From Planctomycetota bacterium (GTDB taxonomy: Bacteria; Planctomycetota; UBA1135; UBA2386), in NCBI GenBank assembly GCA_020851075.1, contig JADZDL010000170.1, forward strand, positions 1-38,031: a stretch of 38,031 nt of DNA, in the 5' to 3' direction. The translations under genes were made by a program, and so were the position numbers. The notes under the pieces are model-generated. The model saw only the letters and a program-made list of their open reading frames with translations. It made no database searches and had not been told where the DNA came from. Every line of letters starts with the position of its first letter. The stretch's first letter is position 1. Of this stretch, positions 24,237 through 31,662 are shown piece after piece.

Positions 24237-25280
24237 TCAGCGTTGGTAGATGGGGACCAGGGAGTAGGGCAGTTGCAGCGTGATCAGGGCCACTGCGGTG
24301 CCATAGATGTTGCCGACGCCATCGCCGGACCAACTGCCGTTCTTCTCTTGCTGCCGCAGCAACCATGCCGCGCGCTTGCCGTAATAGTCTGACCAGGACG
24401 TGCCGCCGCGCTGGTATTGCGCCTGGCTCCAGTAGAGATGCGCGTAGTAATCGTGCTGCCCGGCGCCCACGGTCGTATCGATGTGATTCTGGCAGTAGCG
24501 GAACGCCTTCTCGACGAACGGTTGGTCGTCGTAGACGCCAGCGCTGTAGAAGACGACGACGCCCGCGGCGGTGATCGGTGGCCGACTCTCGCCGCCCGAA
24601 GACATCGACAGGCTATAGCGCAACCCGCCATCCGCATTCTGGGACTGCCGCAGATAACCCGTCGCGCGATCGATGATCTTCTTGTCGACGACGATGCCGG
24701 CCATACGACACGCGCGCAGAGCCTGCAATTGTGTCACCGTGACACTGCCTTCGTCCGTGGTCATTCCGGGCGAGTAGTTCCAACCGCCGTTGGTGGTCTG
24801 CGACGAGCCAACGAGTTCGACGGCGCGATCGAGCACACCCTTCAGGCGATCCTGCGTGTGCGGGTCCTCCTGCATGCCGTAGACCGACGCCAGGAAGAGT
24901 GTGCCAAAGCCGTGGCCATACATCGGCCGCCCTTCTTCACTCGGCACCGAGATGAGCCCATTGTGTGAAAGTGCGCAACGCACCAGGAACTGCGTGGCAC
25001 TCCTCACCTCTCGGTAATACTGACCGCGGGTTGGGGTCGAACCCGCAGCGACGAACGCCATTCCAGACAAGCCCGTCATCGCGGCCGGATACGCGCCATA
25101 ACCACCACGTTCGCGCCAGGCACCATCGTTGCCTTGCTGGCTGGCGAGCCAGTCGAGACCACGGCGAATCGCCGCATCGATCTCGCCCGTCACTCCGGGC
25201 GGCAATTGCCGTTCTTGTGCCGGGGCAAGCACCGACACAGCAAGTGCACTCGCGAGCAGGGCTGGACGCATGTAGAGCAT
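24237..25280 (-). CDS. Exported squalene-cyclase-like toroid repeat protein (copy 2)
   Basis: A 347-residue secreted protein: signal peptide (about 4-21, ALAVSVLAPAQ) and an alpha-toroid of prenyltransferase/squalene-oxidase-type repeats (RRGLDWLASQQGNDGAW, DRATGYLRQSQNADGGLRY, AWLLRQQEKNGSWSGDG). The catalytic DxDD motif of squalene-hopene cyclases is not seen, so it is not expected to make hopanoids; the secretion signal points the same way. Its sequence closely follows the gene just upstream (shared runs YPAAMTGL, VTVTQ, QALRACRM, YDDQPFVEKA, LPY), so the two are a tandem duplication. ATG codons at 25280 and 25271 are both possible; the gap to copy 1 is 6 bp. Binding of an envelope protein or polymer is plausible. 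Confidence 0.85.
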   Translation of the reverse strand: MLYMRPALLASALAVSVLAPAQERQLPPGVTGEIDAAIRRGLDWLASQQGNDGAWRERGGYGAYPAAMTGLSGMAFVAAGSTPTRGQYYREVRSATQFLVRCALSHNGLISVPSEEGRPMYGHGFGTLFLASVYGMQEDPHTQDRLKGVLDRAVELVGSSQTTNGGWNYSPGMTTDEGSVTVTQLQALRACRMAGIVVDKKIIDRATGYLRQSQNADGGLRYSLSMSSGGESRPPITAAGVVVFYSAGVYDDQPFVEKAFRYCQNHIDTTVGAGQHDYYAHLYWSQAQYQRGGTSWSDYYGKRAAWLLRQQEKNGSWSGDGVGNIYGTAVALITLQLPYSLVPIYQR

Positions 25281-25286
25281 CTCAGA

Positions 25287-26324
25287 TCAGCGTTGGTAGA
25301 TGGGTGCCAGGGCGTAAGGCAATTGCAGGATCGTGAGTGCAATCGAGGTCCCGTAGACCGTGCCGACGCCATCACCGTCCCAGCTGCCGTCCTTCTTCTG
25401 CTGCTTCAGCAGCCAGGCCGCCTTCTTGCTGTAGTAGTCTGCCCAGTCCTTGCCACCGCGCTGGTAGAGCGCCTGACTCCAATACAGATGTGTGTAGTAG
25501 TGGTGCCCCGTGCTGTCGACGGCCACCTGGATGTGCTTCTTGCAGTACTCGTAAGCCTTCTCGACGAACGGCTGATCATCGTAGACGCCGGCGTTGTAGA
25601 GCACGGCTACGCCAGCAGCAGTAATCGCCGGGCGACCATCGGCCCCGGAATTGAGACTGTAACGAATGCTGCCGTCACCATTCTGGCAACGCTTGATGTA
25701 GCTGACGGCGCGATCGATGACCTTCTTGTCGACGATGATGCCGCTCATGCGACACGCGCGCAGCGCTTGCACCTGCGTGACCGTGACGCTGCCTTCGTCA
25801 CTGCTCGAATCAGGCGTGTAGATCCAACCACCCGCGGAAGATTGCGCCGAGCCGATCAGCGTGACCGCCTTGTCGAGGATGCGCTTCAGCTTCTCCTGCT
25901 TGCGCGGCTCTTCTTCCATGCCAAACACCGACGCGAGGTAGAGCGTGGCGAAACCATGCCCATACATGCTGCGGCCTTCTTCCTGCGGCACGGAGATGAC
26001 GCCGGTCGAAGAGTCGGCGTTCTTCATCAGGAAGTCGACGGACTGGCGCACTTCGCTGTAGTACTTGCCGCGCGTCGGCGTCGAGCCTGAGGCAACGAGT
26101 GCCATGCCCGCGAGACCCGTCATCGCCGCCGGATAGGTGCCGTAGCCACCTGCATTGCGCCAACTGCCATCCGTGGCCTGATTGCGGGCCAGCCACTGCA
26201 ATCCGCGTTGGACGGCTTCGTGGATCTCCTTGTTGACGCCGGGCGGATAGGCCACTTCCTGAGCGGAAAGAACGGCGGTGAGCAGGCCGAGAGTCAGCGC
26301 CGAGAATGTGGTTGCCATCGTCAT
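25287..26324 (-). CDS. Exported squalene-cyclase-like toroid repeat protein (copy 1)
   Basis: A 345-residue secreted protein with signal peptide (TFSALTLGLLTAVLSAQ) and toroid repeats (QRGLQWLARNQATDGSW, DRAVSYIKRCQNGDGSIRY, AWLLKQQKKDGSWDGDG). It is the paralogue of the gene that follows; differences are concentrated in short loops. No cyclase DxDD motif is seen. The start at 26324 is fixed by an ATGA overlap with the TPR/PQQ gene and by GGAAGG 6 nt upstream; the open frame runs further upstream only as antisense-like sequence. Secreted toroid proteins beside BatA/vWA genes are typical of Planctomycetota; their function is unknown. Confidence 0.87.
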   Translation of the reverse strand: MTMATTFSALTLGLLTAVLSAQEVAYPPGVNKEIHEAVQRGLQWLARNQATDGSWRNAGGYGTYPAAMTGLAGMALVASGSTPTRGKYYSEVRQSVDFLMKNADSSTGVISVPQEEGRSMYGHGFATLYLASVFGMEEEPRKQEKLKRILDKAVTLIGSAQSSAGGWIYTPDSSSDEGSVTVTQVQALRACRMSGIIVDKKVIDRAVSYIKRCQNGDGSIRYSLNSGADGRPAITAAGVAVLYNAGVYDDQPFVEKAYEYCKKHIQVAVDSTGHHYYTHLYWSQALYQRGGKDWADYYSKKAAWLLKQQKKDGSWDGDGVGTVYGTSIALTILQLPYALAPIYQR

Positions 26325-29116
26325 CCTTTCCCTTCCATGAAAGCGTAGAGGCGCTGCTGTTCTTGCTCGTAGGCGTGCATGTCGCCAGCCTCTTTGCACA
26401 CTTCCAGCCGCGCGAGATGCCAGTTGAGCCGCACCGTGTGATCCAGGGCAAACGGCAGCACCGAATCGAGCGCACTCACCGCTGCCTTGTCTCCGCCGCG
26501 CGCCGCCACGAGCGCGCGTTCGCGCACGATCGCCAACAGCTGGGTAGCACCTTTCGTTTGCTGCGAGGAGCCCACCTCGGCAGTCGGCAGCCAACTGCGC
26601 AGGAACTCCTCCGCGGACGGCATGGCGCCAGCGTGCATCAGGTAGTCGACCTTCTGCAGCGGATCCTTGGCTGCCTGCGCGAGTTCTTGCAGTGCGGGCT
26701 GCGAACTGAAAACCTCGACCCCGCCCGCATAGCCAACTCCCAGCCAGGGGCCGGAAGAAACGAGGTGGAACGAACCGGCCAATGGATCGCGACCCTCGCC
26801 AAACGGCGGCAGGGGCAGGCGCATCATCGGCAGCTGGTTGTTGGCATCAAACACCAACACTTCGCGTTCGCCAGGAACGAGCACCTTGTCGTCCATCACG
26901 GTGCCGCGACCACGACCATCCGTCTTGGGACCGTTCCAGGACGGCAGCTCACGCGACCAACGCACGAGGCCTCCCTGCAACGAAATGCAGACGAGGTCCT
27001 TCTCGGACAACACGAACAGGTCCGTCGCGTTGGCGCCAACCAGCATGCGCAGCGTGCCATACGGGGCAAACCGCGAAGTGGCGTCGAGCATCCAGACCGG
27101 CTGCCCCGTTGCGCCGTCGACGCACATGAGCATGTTGCCATCACACGGCGCCATCACCACGAGGCCGTCGCGAACGAGGATGTCGTTGGGCAGGAAGCTC
27201 GTGAGTTCGTTCTGCAGGAACTGCACTCCGTAGCGCATGTTCTCGTTTTGTGCCCGACTCTTGGGCCGCATGCGCGGACGCAGAGGGTCACTGCGCTCGT
27301 AGCGACGGATCCAGCGCAGATCGCCGGCAAAGGCATCCACGGCGGCGAGGCATCCCGCATTGGTGAGGACAAACGCGATGCCACCTTGCACCACAACCGG
27401 CACGCCAGGGGCCTTGAAGAACGAAGTGCCGCCCGAATGCAGCGGCGTGTGCCATTCGGGGCGACCCGTGCTGCGATCCAGGCATTGGAGAGTGTACGCA
27501 CCGCGCCGCAAGGCCGGTAGCAGCAGCCGCTCCCCAAACACTGTCGGCGCCGCCAGGAACGTGACTTCGCGCAGCCCTTCTTCCCCATCCAGCCACTGCG
27601 TGGAACTCCAAGCCGGCTCGAGGTTCTCGCGCTGGTAGGCAACCAACTCGCTCGCCGTCAGCACATCCGTCGCCTGCGACAGGCTGCGGCTATAGCCCAT
27701 CACGACGTAGCGCCGGGCTTCGTCTTCGACGGGGCGCAGCAATGCAAAGTCCGAGGCCGCGATGCGCACGCGCGGGTAGTTTTCGCGGGGGGTCGGCGGC
27801 TCGTCGACACCGGCGCCTTCCTTCTGCAGCACCCCGCTCAGCGCATCGACCATGCGCAGCCGGAAGTGCTCGAGGAACATCGCGCGCGGTGGCTCACCAG
27901 CCGCGCCCCCGGCGAACGCAAACCAGGTGCCAGTCCCGTACCGATTGGCGTGCGGCATCGTGACGGCGGGCGAGCCCTCCGACCACATGTTCCGGTCGGC
28001 GTTGGTCGCCTTGGGCTCGCGATACGGATCGGGGTTGCGGAAGCGATACTGCCACAGCGGCACCAGCGAATTGCTCGCGCCGGTCAGCAAGGCGCCACTG
28101 AGCCAGGATGGGCCGGTCGCCTGCTTGGCTCGGCCGATCGCCGCGAGCACCTCGCTGGCAAACACTTCGCTCTGTGGCAGGTCCTTCACCGACTGCAGTT
28201 CGCCGACGATGCGCAGCGATTCGTCAGGGAATTGCGCCGCCAGTTCGGCAACCGCTGCCTGCGCCGCTGCCGTTTCACCGGCCATGCGCAGGCACAGGGC
28301 GATCTTGAAGCGGCACCACACCTCGCTCACGCCTAGTCGGGCCAGATTCGCCTTTGGGTAGACCTCGACGAGATCGCGTAACACCTGCACAGCAGAGCGG
28401 TAACGTCCGTCGTTGAGCAAACGATCTGCGAGCGCCACCATCGCCTTGCCTGCGGGCAGGGTGATGAAGTACCTATTCGCAACCTGCTCCAGCGACGAGA
28501 TGGAACCGTCCTGCAGGGCCCGTTCGAGCATCTCGTTTGCCGCGACCTCGTAGGACGTGCGATAGAGCTCGAGACCGACCGGGGGGAGCTGGGCCAGGAT
28601 CTCGTGGCACAGGCGGCGCACCGGGCGATACACCCGACCATCCTGAGAGAACACGGACTGCGCGGCGTCGAGCTGTGCCGCCGTCTTGCCGCGTGCCGCC
28701 TGGCCCTCGGCTGCTTTCCGGTCGGTGGCTGGCTTCTCGGTGGGCTTGTCGGCTGGCTTCTCAGCCGGTTGGTCCGCAGGCTTGGTTTCGTCCGTCGCGG
28801 GCCTGCCTTCCCCAGCCTTGGCCCCAGGCTCGGCAGCGGAGGCAACGTGAACCTCGACCGTATTCCCCTCGATCACTTCCTGCAGAACGGTGATCGCCGA
28901 GTCGTACTTGTTCTGGCCTAGTAGGTTCTGGGCCTTGCGCAGGTAGAGATCGAGGTTCGGATTCTCGAACATCTCGACGGTAACCCCATGGTCCTCGTCG
29001 GGAGTCTGCCCAGGAACAATGCCGCCAACCGGGGCTACGACGCGGATCTGCTGCGCCGATCCCCCGGCAGCCAACAGGCCAGTGGCCAACGTGAATGGAA
29101 GTATGGTGCTTCGCAC
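26321..29116 (-). CDS. Exported TPR and PQQ-like beta-propeller protein
   Basis: A 931-residue protein and probable first gene of the 15-gene run. A signal peptide (about 1-22, AAGGSAQ) is followed by TPR-like helices (NLDLYLRKAQNLLGQNKYDSAITVLQEV), a linker of EKPAD/EKPTE units near 117-135, more TPR-like repeats (about 150-320) and a PQQ-type propeller with typical blade motifs (LDRSTGRPEWHTPL, VDAFAGDLRWIRRYE, VDGATGQPVWML) at about 500-800. The last ~100 residues are helical. No PQQ-dependent dehydrogenase residues are evident, so a BamB-like binding or scaffold role is more likely. The GTG start at 29116 has no clear ribosome site, so the N-terminus is moderately certain. Confidence 0.83.
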   Translation of the reverse strand: MRSTILPFTLATGLLAAGGSAQQIRVVAPVGGIVPGQTPDEDHGVTVEMFENPNLDLYLRKAQNLLGQNKYDSAITVLQEVIEGNTVEVHVASAAEPGAKAGEGRPATDETKPADQPAEKPADKPTEKPATDRKAAEGQAARGKTAAQLDAAQSVFSQDGRVYRPVRRLCHEILAQLPPVGLELYRTSYEVAANEMLERALQDGSISSLEQVANRYFITLPAGKAMVALADRLLNDGRYRSAVQVLRDLVEVYPKANLARLGVSEVWCRFKIALCLRMAGETAAAQAAVAELAAQFPDESLRIVGELQSVKDLPQSEVFASEVLAAIGRAKQATGPSWLSGALLTGASNSLVPLWQYRFRNPDPYREPKATNADRNMWSEGSPAVTMPHANRYGTGTWFAFAGGAAGEPPRAMFLEHFRLRMVDALSGVLQKEGAGVDEPPTPRENYPRVRIAASDFALLRPVEDEARRYVVMGYSRSLSQATDVLTASELVAYQRENLEPAWSSTQWLDGEEGLREVTFLAAPTVFGERLLLPALRRGAYTLQCLDRSTGRPEWHTPLHSGGTSFFKAPGVPVVVQGGIAFVLTNAGCLAAVDAFAGDLRWIRRYERSDPLRPRMRPKSRAQNENMRYGVQFLQNELTSFLPNDILVRDGLVVMAPCDGNMLMCVDGATGQPVWMLDATSRFAPYGTLRMLVGANATDLFVLSEKDLVCISLQGGLVRWSRELPSWNGPKTDGRGRGTVMDDKVLVPGEREVLVFDANNQLPMMRLPLPPFGEGRDPLAGSFHLVSSGPWLGVGYAGGVEVFSSQPALQELAQAAKDPLQKVDYLMHAGAMPSAEEFLRSWLPTAEVGSSQQTKGATQLLAIVRERALVAARGGDKAAVSALDSVLPFALDHTVRLNWHLARLEVCKEAGDMHAYEQEQQRLYAFMEGKG

Positions 29117-29390
29117 GTGGGTACGTCACAAACCGGCGGCGCAAGGCCTTTGGGCCTGGTGCCGACGATTGCTGCGGGTTCTAGGAACGATCAGCTTGGA
29201 CGACAAAATCGATGACAACGTCCAAACCATCGGGAGGGATCAGTGCAGAATCTACGTCAGCAGCGGGCGGTCGGCGAGCCCCTCGCCTCATTCCCGCGAC
29301 TTTGGCCGCTGCCCTCCGCGAATTCGTATCCCAGCGGATCCAAGGTGAACTCAGCATGGCGGCCACACGCTCCGTAGACTTCCCGACCGG
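29117..29390. promoter_or_regulatory. Divergent promoter region of the 15-gene operon
   Basis: The 274-bp gap between two divergent genes should hold the promoter of the 15-gene run and of the plus-strand propeller gene. I cannot point to a clear -35/-10 pair. A small stem AGGCC-TTTG-GGCCT lies at 29144-29157, close to the start of the minus-strand gene. A possible small open frame is listed separately. Confidence 0.4.
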
Positions 29391-29394
29391 ATGA
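29212..29394 (+). CDS. Possible 60-residue leader protein
   Basis: An ATG at 29212 opens a 60-codon frame whose TGA stop overlaps the ATG of the propeller gene (ATGA, 29391-29394), the same junction used by many real gene pairs here. The second half has coding-like third positions and a helix-like stretch (PATLAAALREFVSQRIQGEL); the first half does not. There is no good ribosome site and no recognisable domain. It may be a chance frame or a coupled leader peptide. Confidence 0.22.
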   Translation: MTTSKPSGGISAESTSAAGGRRAPRLIPATLAAALREFVSQRIQGELSMAATRSVDFPTG

Positions 29395-31652
29395 ACCGCA
29401 TGAAATTGCTCAGGAACTTCCTGCTCTCCAGCCTGCTCGCCGGCACGGCTTTCGCCCAGGACTGGAACGACGACCGCCTCGTCGACGCATGCAAGGGGTT
29501 CCAGACCGACACCCTGGTGGCCCGCCTGGATCAGGTAGGCAAGCTGCTCGTCGACCGCCGCGACATGTTCTCGGCACTCGTCGCGCGCATTCACGGTGAC
29601 CACCGCGAATACCTGCTCAAGGTGGACCAGCTGCTCGACCAGCTCGCCAACGCGAGGTGGCAGGTGCGCGAGGAGGCCGAGCGCACTCTCATCGAAATCG
29701 GCGGGCGCGCACGTTCGCTGATCGAGCAGAGGAAGGAGAAGTTCGATGTGCTCGAGCAACACATCCGCTGTGCACGCATCCTCGACGCGCTGAATGCCAA
29801 GGGCACCGAGCAGGAGGATCGCGAGCTGCGCATGATGCGCGGGCTCGTCGCAACGACGCTCTACCTCGACGCGGATCCACGCCTGCTGCGCGCGCTGCGC
29901 AGCGCGCTCGGTCACACCGATTCGTCGATTGTCGAAAGCGCCATCCGCACGCTTGGCAAACTCGGCGGCGATGACGAAGCCGACGCGGTGAAGCAGATGG
30001 TGCTCTGGAAGGGTGGCGCGCATCGCCTCACCAGCATTGCCGCGCTGGGCCGCATGCAGGGCGAGAAGGCGCTCGCAGCGTGCCGCGAGCTCATCGCCAC
30101 CAACACCCTCACACACACGGAGATGGCGGCCCTGTTACGCGCTTTGCACAACCGCAGCGACGACGGTGCCAAGGGCCTCGTCGCGGAACTCGCCAAACAC
30201 TCCGACCCGATTGTTGCGGCCTGCGCGCGCGTCCAGGTCACACCGACGACCAACCAGATCAGAGCCAAGTTCTCCCTGCCGGACCGCAGCCAGGTCGACG
30301 GTGGTTTTGGCGGGTTCCACGGCGAATCGACGTTCCTCCACGGGGCGTTTCCTGGACTGCCGATTACCGAACTCTCCTTTGGCGACTGCGACACGATCGA
30401 CTTCCCTGACCACAAGGTCGACACCAAGCCGGGAACCCGCGTCTTCCTCAACCAAGGCAGCCTGGTCTCCGGCGAGGTAGTGTCGATCGATCCCGAGACA
30501 CTGCGACTGCATTCGCCGTTGTTTGGCGAACTGGTGCTGCCGCGCAAGGACATCCAGGGTGTCGCGCTCGATCCGTCCCTGGATCGCATGATCGGCGCTT
30601 CGACAGAACACGACCGCGTGCGCATGCGTTCGGGGGAGTTCCTCGATGGCCTGCTCATCAACAGCACGAAGGAGAACCTGCAGATCAAGCTGAAGGACGG
30701 CTCTGACCGCGAGATCCCCGTGGCCAAGGTGGCCGGCATCCTGTTCACGCGGCCGCGCGCCCAGGAGCAGGATACGACCACCTACGCGCGATTGGACCTC
30801 GTCTCGGGAGAACGCCTGATCGGCTTCATCGCCGCGAGCTCGGGGGAATCACTCGGTGTCCACGTGCCGCACGTCGGCTCGGCGACGATTCCGCTGACCA
30901 CCTTGATGCACGCGGAGCTCGGCGTCGGTGGTGGGGCGATGTGGGGCTTTACGCTCATCTCCGACTACAGCGACAACCGTGTCGTCGAAGTCGATGACCA
31001 GGGCCGCGAAGTGTTCGTGCTCGATGAGGTCTTTGGCGCCTGGGACGCCGAATGCCTCGACAACGGCAATCTGTTGATCACCGAGTTCTCCGTGAGCAGG
31101 GTGCAGGAAGTCGACCGCAAGGGGCACCAGGTCTGGGTGTTTGAAGACCTCAAGAACCCCTACGACGCGGACCGCCTGCCCAACGGCAATACGCTCATCG
31201 CCGATACGTTCGGCAGCCGCGTCATCGAGGTCAGCAACGACGGCAAGATCGTGTGGTCTTTTGACAAGGACATCCGACCGTTTGACTGCGACCGGCTGGC
31301 GAACGGCAACACGCTCATCGCCAATGTGTTGAAGGACGAGGTCCTCGAAGTCTCGCCGGAGGGAGAAGTCGTCTGGCGCGTCAGCAACCTGCCCAACGTG
31401 CACGACGCCGATCGCCTGCCCAACGGCAATACGCTCGTCACCCTGCGCAACAAGGGCCTCGTGCAAGAACTCGACCGCGAAGGAAAGGTGGTCTGGGAGC
31501 TGCAGGGGCTTAGTTCGCCGAGCGATGCGGACCGCTTGCCCAACGGGCACACGCTGGTCGCCGAGAATACGCGCGTTCGCGAGTTCGACCGGCGTGGCAA
31601 CGAAGTGTGGCGCCGCGAGATGACCTGGGCCGTCGAAGTGAATCGCTACTAG
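29391..31652 (+). CDS. Exported HEAT-repeat and 40-residue propeller protein
   Basis: A 753-residue secreted protein with signal peptide (LLRNFLLSSLLAGTAFAQ). HEAT-like helices follow (about 85-290), then two beta-rich segments (about 330-430 and 440-490) and a C-terminal propeller. The blade motif DADRLPNGNTL, or a variant, ends at residues 560, 600, 640, 680 and 720, exactly 40 residues apart, with W(S/R/E) and R(V)xEVD strands in each. The motif recalls the arylsulfotransferase/PQQ-like blade, but no catalytic His is evident. ATG codons at 29391 and 29400 are both possible. It is transcribed away from the 15-gene operon and ends 10 bp from the convergent M48 gene. Confidence 0.85.
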   Translation: MNRMKLLRNFLLSSLLAGTAFAQDWNDDRLVDACKGFQTDTLVARLDQVGKLLVDRRDMFSALVARIHGDHREYLLKVDQLLDQLANARWQVREEAERTLIEIGGRARSLIEQRKEKFDVLEQHIRCARILDALNAKGTEQEDRELRMMRGLVATTLYLDADPRLLRALRSALGHTDSSIVESAIRTLGKLGGDDEADAVKQMVLWKGGAHRLTSIAALGRMQGEKALAACRELIATNTLTHTEMAALLRALHNRSDDGAKGLVAELAKHSDPIVAACARVQVTPTTNQIRAKFSLPDRSQVDGGFGGFHGESTFLHGAFPGLPITELSFGDCDTIDFPDHKVDTKPGTRVFLNQGSLVSGEVVSIDPETLRLHSPLFGELVLPRKDIQGVALDPSLDRMIGASTEHDRVRMRSGEFLDGLLINSTKENLQIKLKDGSDREIPVAKVAGILFTRPRAQEQDTTTYARLDLVSGERLIGFIAASSGESLGVHVPHVGSATIPLTTLMHAELGVGGGAMWGFTLISDYSDNRVVEVDDQGREVFVLDEVFGAWDAECLDNGNLLITEFSVSRVQEVDRKGHQVWVFEDLKNPYDADRLPNGNTLIADTFGSRVIEVSNDGKIVWSFDKDIRPFDCDRLANGNTLIANVLKDEVLEVSPEGEVVWRVSNLPNVHDADRLPNGNTLVTLRNKGLVQELDREGKVVWELQGLSSPSDADRLPNGHTLVAENTRVREFDRRGNEVWRREMTWAVEVNRY
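31034..31560. repeat. Five 120-bp repeats encoding propeller blades
   Basis: The codons for (L/A)-NGN or NGH recur at exactly 120-nt intervals, ending at 31070, 31190, 31310, 31430 and 31550. Several units also share DNA identity around CTGCCCAACGGCAATACGCT. Exact spacing with conserved codons suggests recent duplication or selection for uniform blades. An earlier, weaker unit starts near 30950. Confidence 0.8.
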
Positions 31653-31662
31653 ACCCCGCGGT

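Noticed and set aside
22190..24283. A 697-codon plus-strand open frame opposite the BatA-like gene
   Set aside because: Antisense of a well-supported gene; composition and lack of motifs indicate chance openness in GC-rich DNA.
24237..26324. Toroid proteins as squalene-hopene cyclases
   Set aside because: They have signal peptides, are about half the cyclase length, and lack the catalytic DxDD motif.
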